From NCBI GenBank assembly GCA_036924285.1, contig JAYKYS010000002.1, forward strand, positions 42,857,501-42,921,500: 64,000 nucleotides of DNA, given 5' to 3'. Below are positions 12,501 through 22,602 of the stretch, one piece after another. The stretch's first letter is position 1. Every line of letters begins with the position of its first letter. The notes beneath the pieces are model-generated. The model was not told the origin of the DNA. It saw nothing but the letters and a program-made list of their open reading frames with translations, and ran no database searches. Made by a program: the position numbers and the translations under genes. The stretch is from Asterella californica. Its lineage: Eukaryota > Streptophyta > Marchantiopsida > Marchantiales > Aytoniaceae.

Positions 12501-12937
12501 ACCCATAATGCAGACATTTTACTAAGTTCCTTGGAGATTCTAGCTGGAAACTTGAGACATACCATGATAGTAATCCGTGTTGTGAGCATAGGATCGCATA
12601 CAATGCCGTGCAGGATACGCCGCGCGGCTCGTTCGACGTATACGAGCCCCGGAGCATGCATGTTGCAGCAGCAACTTGATTTCGGCATTCGGTTTCCATC
12701 GTCATCTCCGAAGTCTCCGCCCTCATCGGAATCGGGGGCTTCCTGATCTGACGGAATGTGCACGGCGACATCACTGTTGTTGCGAAGCAATATTACCCGG
12801 TCTTTCCTCGTATCTTCTGGTTCGTCTGGGTGTGAAAATGAATTGTGTAACAGTCTACCACCATCAGACGCAATGGAAGGGCCGATCAAAAATGCTGGGA
12901 CCCCCGGACAGCATGAGGGTCCTCCCCGCCCTTCCAT
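6563..12937 (-). CDS. CKI1: CKI1-type hybrid sensor histidine kinase (seven exons)
   Basis: Membrane hybrid histidine kinase of the plant multistep phosphorelay; family members pass phosphate to HPt proteins and type-B response regulators, and CKI1 acts without binding cytokinin. Inferred exons (minus strand): 12937-12563, 11557-11315, 11034-10261, 9986-9611, 9340-8751, 8616-7081, 6784-6563; every intron is GT-AG and the joined frame has no stop, giving 1371 residues (Arabidopsis CKI1 is near 1120). Domains: acidic, Cys-containing N-terminal extension 1-120; TM1 about 122-142, split exactly by intron 1; extracellular sensor about 145-480, colinear with CKI1 (APILFSAFS, VFANS, GGDIYITTDDGRLLV) and not CHASE; TM2 about 485-508; H-box with His548 (SHDLRTPL); N-box 665-674 with Gly670 where Ala is usual; G1 744-750; G2 774-781; degenerate receiver-like segment about 887-1070; true receiver about 1207-1365 with Glu1216-Asp1217, Asp1296, Thr1328 and Lys1350. 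The start is the first ATG after an in-frame stop. Exon 1 is the least certain part; the alternative is an ATG at 11590. Confidence 0.92.
11558..12562 (-). other. Intron 1 of the CKI1-type gene, with an embedded open frame
   Basis: This 1005-bp intron is three to seven times longer than the other five (280, 274, 270, 134 and 296 bp). It opens with a strong GTATGT donor at 12562 and closes with TTGCAG. Within it, 11808-12065 on the minus strand is open for 85 codons from a TTG, with a hydrophobic start (LRFILGFWIYYLTVGEAL) and a charged end. It has no ATG at its head and no recognised homologue. It may be an alternative or decayed exon, or inserted foreign DNA. Confidence 0.5.
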
Positions 12938-14400
12938 CCTCTTATACCTCTCCCACACATCCGGAGAATGCTACCTTCCCAATGCTGCCAGTTTCCCAAC
13001 TTATCTAAAGCTGTACGAATAAAGGTCCCGCCGCTTTGTATACATTCTAATCTAAGCTAGCGCTCCAATCCTCCTGAGGCCATTACACCTTGCAAATTCG
13101 TCACAAGATTCTTGCCTCGAAATCTTCCCAGCAGGCAAGGTCTCCATTCCTGTACCACCAACAAAGCAGCAAACTGGCCTCCTGTAAATACCTTTACCTC
13201 ATTGCTCTTTCTAGTATGGATTCGCAAAGCACTCAAATCCAATACTCATCACCGTCCCCATTTAAACTGTCAACTCTACGCCGGAAGCTGGACTCGCTCA
13301 CTCGCGCCATAAAACAGAACTCGAGGCACAAGTATCGATGTTATTCTGCGCCTCAACCTCCACCCTTCCACTATTGCATTCGCAATAAACGTAGCACTGA
13401 AATTGTAAAGCAATGACAGCCTCGAAGCAGAGCCAGCAACATAGAACGATACCTGTAAGGGATGATGAAACAAAGCAGCGGCACAAGAACGCAAGCTGCT
13501 TTAAACACTGCAACGGACCCAATGTCCACACTGTCCTGAAACTCACTCACTCTCTAAGTTACTTGATTCGTAAACCTACTTTGAAATTCAAGGATCAAGA
13601 ATGCTGGGCAGTCGCGGAGTGGCCACCGTCACAGAAGCAGTAGGAAGGAGAGGTCGACCAGAGATGAGGCCAGGCCCGCCAGTGAGGTGAATGAGAGATG
13701 AAGGAAGTAGCAGGGAAGAGGAGGAGGGAACGGGAGTGAGGCAATTGCGCGAAGCGAGTGGGAGGGAGGGAAAGGAGAGTAGTTCAGCAACAAAACAGAG
13801 CACCAGAGCAGAGCAGAGCGAGCCAGAGACCAGAGGAGCGGCAGCTGAAAGGGAAGGGGGAGGGTAGAAGGACGAGGCAGCAGAAGCAGCAGAAGAAAGT
13901 TCAGCAACAGTACTACAGTATACGGTAGTAGCATCAGAACTTCGGAGGAGGGAGGGAGGCAGGCAGGAGCAGAGGCTTCTGTTTTCTTGACTGGGCATGA
14001 GAGCGACCTAAGAGGCTAAGATCCTCCCCTCGTCGTCTCTGCACAAAACAGTTCTCCTTTGTAGACCGCTGTGCCTACTGTAGTACTGTAGCCCGTTCCG
14101 TGCCCATTCCGCCTCTCATCGCTCAGCTTGAAATTTACCACGCTGTAAATGGCCCGAATCTTTTGCAACTCCTCTTGACTCCAGGTGAAAAGGAACAAGT
14201 GGCAGCACACCTCGCCTGTGAGCCACTTGGACGGGAGACATGTCCACCAAATTCACAAGTAAACCACCGGTACTACTACGTAGTAAGAAGTAGAGTAGTA
14301 TTCTTTTGACGGACCGAGACCGCCGCTCAAGGAGCAGCCCAGCGAGTATATACTGGTCTCGCCGGTGATATCATCAGTATTCTTCTATCGCCGTTGTCTG
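12938..14400 (-). promoter_or_regulatory. Upstream leader and promoter region of the CKI1-type gene
   Basis: No other gene is supported here. The sense (minus) strand is strongly pyrimidine-rich from about 13990 to 13640, as is common in plant 5' leaders and promoters. A TATATA element sits at 14347-14352 and could be a TATA box, which would put transcription start near 14315 and give a leader of roughly 1.4 kb, perhaps with an intron. The Ser/Leu/Pro-rich frames across 13588-13998 come from the CT-rich composition and are not genes. The start site cannot be fixed from sequence alone. Confidence 0.3.
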
Positions 14401-15004
14401 TTTTCTCTTTCTTCTTCTTTTAGCAACGTAAGGAGTTGTGGGGAAAGTTTCTGTACGACAGGCCTAAGTATACTGTATACTGCATTAAAGAACTCGGAGA
14501 AATGTGAGTGTTTCCTCAGTTAACAACTCTAATAACATGGTAAAGTTGGTTCAGATTAGAGTTATCATAAAGGCTATAACCGTTTGGGACTAAAAATGAC
14601 CAAAGAACCATTTGGAGCAAGTTACACTCGGTGACAGTTGCCACGCCTTGTTCTAACCTTCTCAAGCCAATGAAAATTTGGAAGGGCCTTTTCTCACGAT
14701 GGACATCGAGTTCAAAACCTATGGATATGTAACCAGACGAGAAAAAGAGTAACTGAGCGGTGCATGCACGCACAAACGCGTCAGACTATGTCGGCCTAAC
14801 GCAAAACATACATACCGGAATCACGTGGCGTGTAGATATTCGAACAAATGAACTTCAGGAATCCAATGGAAGTGTTCGGGTTGCATTGTCGGTAACCAAA
14901 TTTTTAAATGGTACTTTCAGTTAGTCTGTACAGCAAATGCAACAAGTTGTATGTCTTCTTCATCGAGGTTGCTTATTCAAAGAGGGCTGCAACCTCAATG
15001 AACC
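14401..15004. other. Gene-free stretch
   Basis: I see no gene or structured repeat. The short frame at 14516-14773 has no recognisable motif. Confidence 0.5.
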
Positions 15005-15054
15005 TTAATTTATTACCTAACCCTTCCGACGGGAAGGGTTAGGTAATAAATTAA
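15005..15054. repeat. Palindrome of the two-hairpin family, perfect copy (type 1)
   Basis: The arms 15005-15027 and 15032-15054 are 23 bases each and exactly complementary, with the four-base loop GACG. The arm reads TTAATTTATTACC followed by TAACCCTTCC. This is the best-preserved example of the type 1 palindrome that recurs through 15-43 kb. It stands almost alone here: no type 2 palindrome follows. Confidence 0.9.
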
Positions 15055-16020
15055 TGTATTAATATACTCATGGATTCTGGATAGCAACCTCCCGCACTTG
15101 TACCCCGTGAAGCGCAAAGAACCACACTCCACTTATGGGTTTTCTAAAATGGTTTTTAACGTTCTTGGAGCAATAACAATTAACACTTAAATATTATTTT
15201 GATTTTTAATTTTACTTAATCTAGAATATTTATATAACATTTATATCATTTCAGATATCTTAAAGGGAGCAAAAGTACGGAAGTTGATCGTGGATGCTTA
15301 TTCTCTCTCCAGTGGAATAAATATCATCCTACATCTGAATCAGCTTCAGATGTAGTCTTCGGGCACTACTCCAAGTTGAGTCAGCTTTGTGTAAAAACTA
15401 CTGTCCCCGATTCAAGAATCTTCGGTTTGTCACTATATGAGCAGTCTTCTTCTTTGAATAGTGCTGAGACTCTATTGTAAAAATCACAAGAGCGAATAAT
15501 AAGGATTCCAGCTTTGGACTGCATGCTGAAGAAACAATGTGCAAGAAGAAGTAACTAACTCTACTACGAAGGGCTAAACAGCAAAGGTAACATAATGGCT
15601 ATTTACTTATGGGAGTATCTTTTAGAATGTAGTAAACCAAGTTTACTCGTGTTTTGCTCGTGACTTGGATTGAGTAGATGCCCGTTTTGTTAAAATAGTG
15701 TTTTATAAGATATTTAATTTCCAAGTCGGAGATTGGCATACGCTCCATGTGGTAATACAAAGAGACTGGCCCACTTTTTCCGGCAAGTGGATCCATCTAG
15801 AAGGAAAAGATATCATTTGACAGAGAGAGAATGTCGGAAAATATCTGTGGCATGCTCAAACATCAAGAGAAAAAGGCATACAAGTGGCCAAGCAAAGAAA
15901 AACTTGGCTACCTACATGTGCATTTTTTCTGATGTTGGAAATAGGATACACTTTTTAGCATGTGAACCATGGTTGGTTCTCATGGTGAAGTGAATTGACC
16001 ACTGAAAAGGTGCAGTTCGC
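15055..16020. other. Gene-free AT-rich sequence
   Basis: No gene is supported. The open frames at 15599-15796 and 15733-15993 overlap on opposite strands and lack motifs. The motif CTCATGGTGAAGTG near 15979 recurs near 16446, so part of this stretch is repeat-derived. Confidence 0.4.
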
Positions 16021-16023
16021 ACT

Positions 16024-16213
16024 GGCCAATAATATCTCCGGCTTCAGGTCTGGTACTGTGAGCTGAAATATTATATTACCTTTAGCCATGTTGCAAAAGA
16101 CTGCATCACTTGCAATTGCCAGTAATCTTACCCCTCCGCCTTCAGGTCATGTACCGTGCTGAAATATTCGATTACCTTCACTTGGTAATAAAATATTGGC
16201 AAAGACTGGATCC
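16024..16213. repeat. Two diverged direct repeats of about 90 bp
   Basis: Units 16024-16108 and 16117-16213 share, in order, GCCARTAAT, CTTCAGGTC, GCTGAAATATT, a TTACCTT block and CAAAGACTG. They differ by small insertions and substitutions, so the duplication is old. No coding or RNA function is evident. Confidence 0.6.
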
Positions 16214-16459
16214 ATTTTGTTCTCTCCTCTTTTTTAATCTATCTAATCATTTCGTCCTTGAATCCAAATCATATTACTTCAGCAACAACTTATCATGACC
16301 AGCATAGCAAAACCGCTGTTTCCACATCTTGCTGTCAAATCCTGGGCCATTACGTACCATTATGTAGTACGGAATAAAGAAAATGATTATCTTTCCAATT
16401 TTTTTCAGTTACTCATCACTCCAACACTACAATATACTGTTTCCCTCATGGTGAAGTGT

Positions 16460-16498
16460 ATTGACCCATTTTTCCTTGTTCAGGAAAAATGGGTCAAT
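16460..16498. repeat. Perfect 17-bp hairpin
   Basis: Arms 16460-16476 and 16482-16498 (ATTGACCCATTTTTCCT and its complement) enclose a 5-base loop. The sequence is unrelated to the type 1 and type 2 palindromes nearby. Confidence 0.8.
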
Positions 16499-17020
16499 AT
16501 TAACCTAGCTCAACCGATGCTGTCTTTCCACGGAACATGAAGAGCTGTCTTGTTTACACTCGTTGCTCCTCTTAGCCAATTTTATATATATTAATATTTT
16601 AGTGTTAATATGGCTCCCATATACTCGGGACAAGCTTCAGCATCCCAAACATTTTGCTACAGAACATGGGTAGATATGTTTTACACAAATTAGCAGTAAC
16701 ATTATTAGTGTGGAATGAAATCCAGTATCCAATCCAATAAACTCCTCAGGTTCATGCCCATAAACAGGAACTCCTTTTCGAATTTGTTCACTTCTTGGTC
16801 TCCTTGGGCATAATGGTAGCTATTTCTGTTTTGATTTATGCACTTTGGCGCTTGATCTTGTTATATTTTCTAAACGAGTCTTTTTATCTCTAAAAGAAAA
16901 TATTGATTATAACAGTTACATGTTGATTCCATATGGTTTTAGGGTTGTATAGTCTGAAATATATCTCAAGAGACTCAATTTTAAGAGATCTATCAATTAC
17001 CAAAGATAAGTGTTTACAAG

Positions 17021-17050
17021 AATCTTCCTTTACAGATGTAAAGGAAGATT
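17021..17050. repeat. Perfect 14-bp hairpin
   Basis: Arms 17021-17034 and 17037-17050 (AATCTTCCTTTACA and its complement) enclose a 2-base loop. It lies in otherwise featureless AT-rich sequence, about 16.5-17.85 kb, in which I see no gene. Confidence 0.8.
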
Positions 17051-17857
17051 GCGCCAGTAGTCAAGAAGTAGAAGCGTAATCCACCATTCTCGCCGTTGTT
17101 TGCAACACGGTTAACTATTAGGTATTTGCATAACTAACCTTAGATTTGAAAAATAAAACCCCAAAAGATGAGTAAACATGGACATAGTTCTTCTTTTTAT
17201 TTTAACTTCTCATGCATTTTCAATATTTATTCTCGTGTCTTCCACTATGTTCACACTCTTTGTGTGCAAAATGCATAGGCTAGCAATTCCAATGCGCAGC
17301 ACCTTGTTTTGTTATCCACGTATGTAATTAACTATCCAGTTGACTTGGTCAATATGCATGCCAGACTCACCTTATGTGAATTTCTTAAGGTGAAAATACA
17401 ACCTGAAAATTAACATGATAAGAAAATAATCGGTAAAAAATAATTATAACTCGTGAAATTAGAGAAAATATACATGATTTAATTCTTCTGTACTTCCAAA
17501 TATTTGTGCTGCGGCAAGAACAGATCAGGCTTAGATGGAGAAAGGTTGAGAAGTAAATTATATATTTACATGCAGATCGTTACAGCTTAGTTATACCAAA
17601 GAGTATGTTATATTGACAGAGTCTGAGAGACTTCTCTCGTGCATCTGGTCAAAATCGTGTCCAAATATTTGCTTCCCTACTCTATCATCATAATAGTTTC
17701 TATAGAATGAATAACATATAAAAGTTAACCAACAAGTTTTAGCTTGTTAGCAATAATACCTTACATCCGTATGCCCGACGTGATAAGGATTCGATTCATG
17801 ATAAGGTGCACTCTCAATTCTAAATACAAGGGACTGTAATAACGCAGGAAACCCGAA

Positions 17858-18138
17858 ATATGCATGCTCGATTAACTTCTGGGGAAGTTTTGTTTTTTTA
17901 ATGATATTAGAAAAAATATAAATGTTATGTGAAAATTCTCTACTAACCTGAGAGAAAATATCAAATATCTTTCTAAATATTAAGTGTTACATACATGCCA
18001 AACGTAAAAGAGTAAACCTGTAAGGAAAACAAGTGAAGCCGTGCTCCAGGAAAAGTAATGGCAACTTCTTATCGTGATATATAGTGTAGGTTTAATTTAT
18101 GACCTAACTCTTCTCGCCGGAAGGCTTAGGTGATGAAC
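17858..18138. repeat. Two-hairpin family member (5' motif to type 1 palindrome)
   Basis: It begins with ATATGCATGCTCGATTAACT and TCTGGGG, a head motif seen again at 25965. An AT-rich middle includes CCTGTAAG and GTGCTCCAGGAA, and the member ends in a degraded type 1 palindrome at 18091-18133 around the conserved centre TTCTCGCCGGAAG. The shared head and tail about 250-280 bases apart suggest a short non-autonomous mobile unit. Confidence 0.55.
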
Positions 18139-18678
18139 ATGCTTAGAAAGACCTGGGCAAGAGGGGTCCAGAATGGCACTAAGTTTAAACAAGCACCGAA
18201 GTGAAGTTTACCATTGGCTCGAAACCGAGAAAGATAAAAATAAAAAGTTTGATTTTGTAAAATAAAATTGAATGAATGTAAATAAAGTGAAAGTGTATGC
18301 ATATAAGTGTATGCATATTCACTTTGCCAAATGCAGAGTAGAGGACAGGTTGGATTATCCGGGAAGGAAATACTCACCAGCGATAGGGAAGGAAGGTGTG
18401 GAAGGGAGCCGGACGTAGAGAGAAAATCATATGGCGGTCGGTTTCAAATTGTATGCGGTTTTCTTGTCACGTGTTGCGGCTTGGGCATTCTATAAGTGTT
18501 AAATACAAATAATTCAGTATATTTAAATCAGAATATATTATTAAAATAAATATTATATATTAAATCCATACTACGTGCCAGAATTTCTGAGAAAAACCTA
18601 TAATGATGTGAGTTCAATCGTGCACCAAGAACCATAAGATAGATTTATTGTTTTTTCAGAAAATTTATTTTCTAAAAA
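18139..18678. other. Gene-free stretch with repeat-family core motif
   Basis: No gene. Near 18592 the motif AAACCTATAA, then GTGCACCAAGAACCATAAG, matches the core motif found in other members of the two-hairpin family, so this probably is the body of the member whose palindromes follow at 18679. Confidence 0.4.
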
Positions 18679-18840
18679 GTTTAATTTATCACTTAAACTT
18701 TCTCCTCTGAAGGGTTAGATGATAGCTTTGTATGTTCCCTCCTCCTAAGATGTGACTATGCACCTAACCCTTCTCGCTAGGAGGATTAGGTGATAAATTA
18801 AACTGCTTTGCATATTCCCTCTTCCAAAGACGTGACTATG
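18679..18840. repeat. Two type 1 palindromes in tandem, each followed by a type 2 half
   Basis: First palindrome 18679-18725, followed by CTCCTAAGATGTGACTATG. Second palindrome 18761-18804 (CACCTAACCCTTCTCGC, then GGTGATAAATTAAAC), followed by GCATATTCCCTCTTCC and again GACGTGACTATG. The whole module is therefore duplicated with a period of about 80 bp. Confidence 0.7.
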
Positions 18841-18909
18841 CTTGCTTGTTTTTCTGTGTAAGAATATCATCTCTGCAACATGGTTACATGAGACTAACTT
18901 GGTAAAGAA

Positions 18910-19775
18910 TGATAACTGCGTTGGCTTTAGAGGCAGTTAGCATCATCGTTTTTACACGAGGCACCTAAAGGTTATATAATCTAATGTGTTGCACCGAGAG
19001 GAATATAGCGAAGCTAGATTTTACATCCAACACGGATGGGTGACAATTATCATCATCGAGTCATAATGGGATATAATCTATGTATAGCAGCGAGAGGACC
19101 GGAGAGAAACGAGTTTCTACATCCAACACGGATAGATGTCCGTTAGCATCATCGCGAAAAGATCATTTTTATAGTAAAGGTAAGATATGGAATTGGTCTG
19201 TTAGGGTTATCAAAGTAGAACCTTTCTGACGTGGTTTTAAAGGAATGAGTTATGACTTGTTATGACTTTAGCCAGACTTTGGCTGGTGTTTCATAAGGGC
19301 ATCTCTGTCATGGATTTTTTTTAACAGTATTTCATTCTTTCGTCTATTTTTTCCTTTTCCCTTTTCCTTTTTTTCTATTTTTTCCTTTTTTCCTTTTTTT
19401 CCTTTTTTCATTGTATTTTTTCCCTCCAAAATCTATTACTTTGAATAATTATTTTAAGTATCAAAAGTAAAAGAAGTTGAATAAAAAGACGCGGTGTCCA
19501 GTCACAAGCACCACCCCAAATGAATATGCTTCTACACAAGGTTACATGCGATGATTTTACTGTTCTTTTCCTCTCCGCGTAACTTTGACACCCCTATTCC
19601 ACTGAGAGGAATGGAGCGAAACGAGTTTTTACATCCACCAAGGATAGAAGGCAGTAAGCATCATCAGGAAAAGATGAGCGATGGAACTGACCAATCGCGA
19701 TTGGATAGAATCTATATATCGCACGAACAGATATAGAGCGAAACGGGTTTTCACATCCAACACGACAATAAGCAA
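18910..19775. repeat. Dispersed tandem units of about 100 bp
   Basis: At least four units (about 18969-19068, 19069-19167, 19600-19681, 19682-19775) share a block: AGAGCGAAACGAGTTT, then ACATCCAACACGGAT, then TTAGCATCATCG. A tail of the block is also seen at about 18936-18952. Units 2 and 3 are separated by the pyrimidine tract at 19315-19430. No gene is supported inside. Confidence 0.65.
19315..19430 (+). repeat. Homopyrimidine low-complexity tract
   Basis: About 115 bases are almost entirely T with interspersed C, made of runs such as CTATTTTTTCC and TTTTTTTCC. It resembles a slipped-strand microsatellite and contains no coding signal. Confidence 0.85.
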
Positions 19776-20942
19776 CCGCTCTGGGATCACATTTTGTTTA
19801 CACTGAAATGAGAGGAATACAACATTAATCATTCACAATGCATATATATATCAAACCTCACGATAAGTTCATTCCCCTCTCAAGAAATGGAAAAAATATG
19901 TCAATCAAACGTAATGTATATGCTAATTGTTACCTCTGTCCTTTACATACAGTTAATGTCAGACAAATATATGAGGAAAAGACCAGCATGTATGTGGTTG
20001 ATGTCCATTGAATTAATTCTTTTGGGAAATTTATTTTTACAACATATACAGCAGAGAGTTTGCAGAAGAATTGGAAAGAAGTATCTTTGTTTGTATTGGG
20101 ATATTTGGACTGATTAGAGTTAAGTTGGAATAGATATCCTGTGCACAACTTGTTCACGTCACTCTTTTTGTATTGCTTCTTTGTATATTACAATACAATT
20201 ATGGCTAACTAGGAGCAGAAGCCCGCAACACTTGAGTACAAGAGTGTCTCTGTTACTTCTATGAAGGAAAAACAATCAAACACAAAAATGCGTGCAAAAG
20301 TAATCCAATAAATCTGAATAAGCGTCTGTCTTAGCTAGAAGAGTTCCTGTTATTACTCCTTATTTATCGTAGGATCAATAGTACTCTCCATAATCATCAT
20401 GGAGAAATTATATGATCAAAGCGGGAATCTTCAGAGTAAACTGAAGATATCAAGGAGACACTCGGATTTGCAGTGCAAAAACAGAACTAAGACGACAAAA
20501 GCTGCTTGTTTCAATTTCACGAGTCTAATACACTAAGGAAATACTCCAACATTTGGAGTAAAACATTTTGTATTGGCGGGGTTTTTTAGGACTCTGCACA
20601 TATTCAAAGATTACGTAGCATCACTTCAACACAAAATATTCCAAGACACTGTTATGTATTGCCTGAGCAACCACGTCTTATAGCTTTTGGCTTAGATATG
20701 CATGCAACATGAGATTCTGGAGAACTTTTGCCTGTTTTTTGTTTCTGCAAACAGACATAATTGTTATACAGAAATTATATAGTAAGTTGACTGGAAATGT
20801 TAAATTTCTATAAATGTTAAATATTAAACGCACCTAGAATTGTGAGGTGGTCCAGACATAATGCATAAGGAAAAAAGAACAAATGCGCTTCTGAGAGTAT
20901 AATTGCGAGAGGTTACTAAGAAAAAAATATTAACTGAATGAG
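19776..20942. other. Gene-free stretch
   Basis: I see nothing beyond AT-rich sequence and short chance frames. Confidence 0.5.
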
Positions 20943-21045
20943 ATAATTAATTTATTACCTAACCGTTCACAACGGAAAGATAAATTAATAAATTAAACCT
21001 CTGCATATTTACCTCCTCCGTCAAAGAGACGTACATACCGGTCGA
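20943..21045. repeat. Two-hairpin family member, decayed
   Basis: A type 1 palindrome remnant at 20945-20996 (TTAATTTATTACCTAACC, then TAAATTAATAAATTAAACC) is followed directly by a type 2 half, CTGCATATTTACCTCCTCC, and AAGAGACGTACAT. Order and spacing match the copy at 18761. Confidence 0.6.
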
Positions 21046-22497
21046 ATAGGTGTGTGCGTTTGTTGTCCTATCGATAATTAAATCATGTTTCTTGTTGGTC
21101 TGGATCTCATTTCTATGTCGCTATGAGAAACAACTACATATGGGATTTTGACTAAGGCTTAAGAACATGTAATCGACTCTTAAAACCCCAACGATAACCC
21201 CACCTTCTTCTGTGATAGTGATGGTTTGCTGTGACTGAATCCTACCAGCTCCATTTTTCATGTTTATGCATGTGTGAAAGCCATAAATGTCGTAAGATGT
21301 TATCTAACATGGCAGCTGTGCTCCTTCATCCCACAGAGCTATTTTACAAGTCTGGTTGTTGTGTTAGCTTATCATGGATGTGATCCAGCTTGGCTGTGGC
21401 ATTGGCTGAGCCCATAGATCTAATCAGTGCATTCCATGCGTCAAATTAGTCACACGTACAAAGTAGAACTTTGAAATAACTGCACTATTCGCTGGAACTT
21501 CTGAGCCTCTTCCCAGCGAGACTGAGTGGAATATCTCAGTACATCCATAGAAATGCAATATTGGATTTAACTGTAATAATAAGCAAATTAAAATATCCTT
21601 AGATTTAGCTAAAACAATGGAGCTAAACCACAGTAGGAACGGTGGGTAGTTACCTCTTCGTCCAACGTCTACAGATGGAGAGACAACTACGTAGCAGATA
21701 TGCAGTTAGTGTCTGCTGCATCTCTGAGCTGTCGAAAACCTCTCTAGCTTTTCTTAGCTAGAGGTAATCTTATTTTTCACTTCCATGGTTTATTCTCATC
21801 TTCAACATTGCTGAGGAGTCCAGCTTGCCAGAAGAACTCAGTCCAGAAGCACGTGTTCTTTTGAAAATCATTGAGGTGAATTATGCATTTCCAGTCTTTC
21901 TTCTTCTTTTAGTATTTGGTTTTCACTAATGCAAAGGGTGGAGGAAAAGACCATGTCAGATAAAAAGACGGCTGTATGCTCGTGTCAATCATCCTCATCG
22001 TAGACATCTGAAGGGAAGGTGAAAAAGGTTGAGGTCAAAACTGTTCAGATTTACAGGAACAAAAAGATCAAATGAAAGAAGAGAAGAGATGAACTTGTTG
22101 CCGAGGTTTTCCCAGGCGACAGAAGATATATGGATGGAAATGTACATTTGGCTTAGTGGGGAGACGGAGAAAAGCGCGAAAGGAAGATTACATACATTTT
22201 TGATCTTGATATGTGTGGGCAGGGACGTCAAGCAAGGACACGCAGAAGGGGTTTTCGTTAAGAGAGCTGCAAGTCTGTCTATGGACTGTATGAGATAAGT
22301 AGACAGGTTCTTGAATGTAGTCGGTTTATGGGGCACCATTGGCTAAGTTAGAATTAGTCAGATGAAAAGATGACATGAGTACGCATGTGGGAAAAAATAG
22401 AAAAAACCTGTAAGTTTTGCTCGTGAATCCATGCTCCTAGAAACAAAAAGTGCCGTATGTCCAGTAGAAAAATATTATTAATCATATGTTTATTTTT
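21046..22497. other. Gene-free stretch
   Basis: Frames at 21995-22339 (minus, 114 codons) and 22029-22298 (plus, 89 codons) overlap on opposite strands; neither product has a recognised motif. I do not call either a gene. Confidence 0.45.
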
Positions 22498-22602
22498 TCT
22501 CTTAACTTATCCGGCGAGAAGGGTTAGGAGATAAATTAAACCACCTTGTATATCCTCTCCATCCGAAGTTGGGAAAGGTGAATAATATGCAAGGAAGTGT
22601 AC
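22498..22602. repeat. Two-hairpin family member
   Basis: The right half of a type 1 palindrome (CCGGCGAGAAGGGTTAGG, then AGATAAATTAAAC) is followed by a type 2 palindrome at about 22547-22602: TATCCTCTCCATCCGAAG, then GGAAAGGTGAAT and ATATGCAAGG. The core motif AAAACCTGTAAG and TCCATGCTCCTAGAAAC lies just upstream near 22404-22446. A 109-codon minus-strand frame (22507-22836) runs out of this repeat into upstream sequence and is not convincing as a gene. Confidence 0.65.

Noticed and set aside
12472..12774. 100-codon minus frame and + strand frames at 12495-13022
   Set aside because: Other frames across exon 1 of the kinase gene; only the frame that splices in phase to TM1 makes sense.
13588..13998. 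136-codon minus frame rich in Ser, Leu and Pro
   Set aside because: Composition follows from the CT-rich tract; no motif and no start context.
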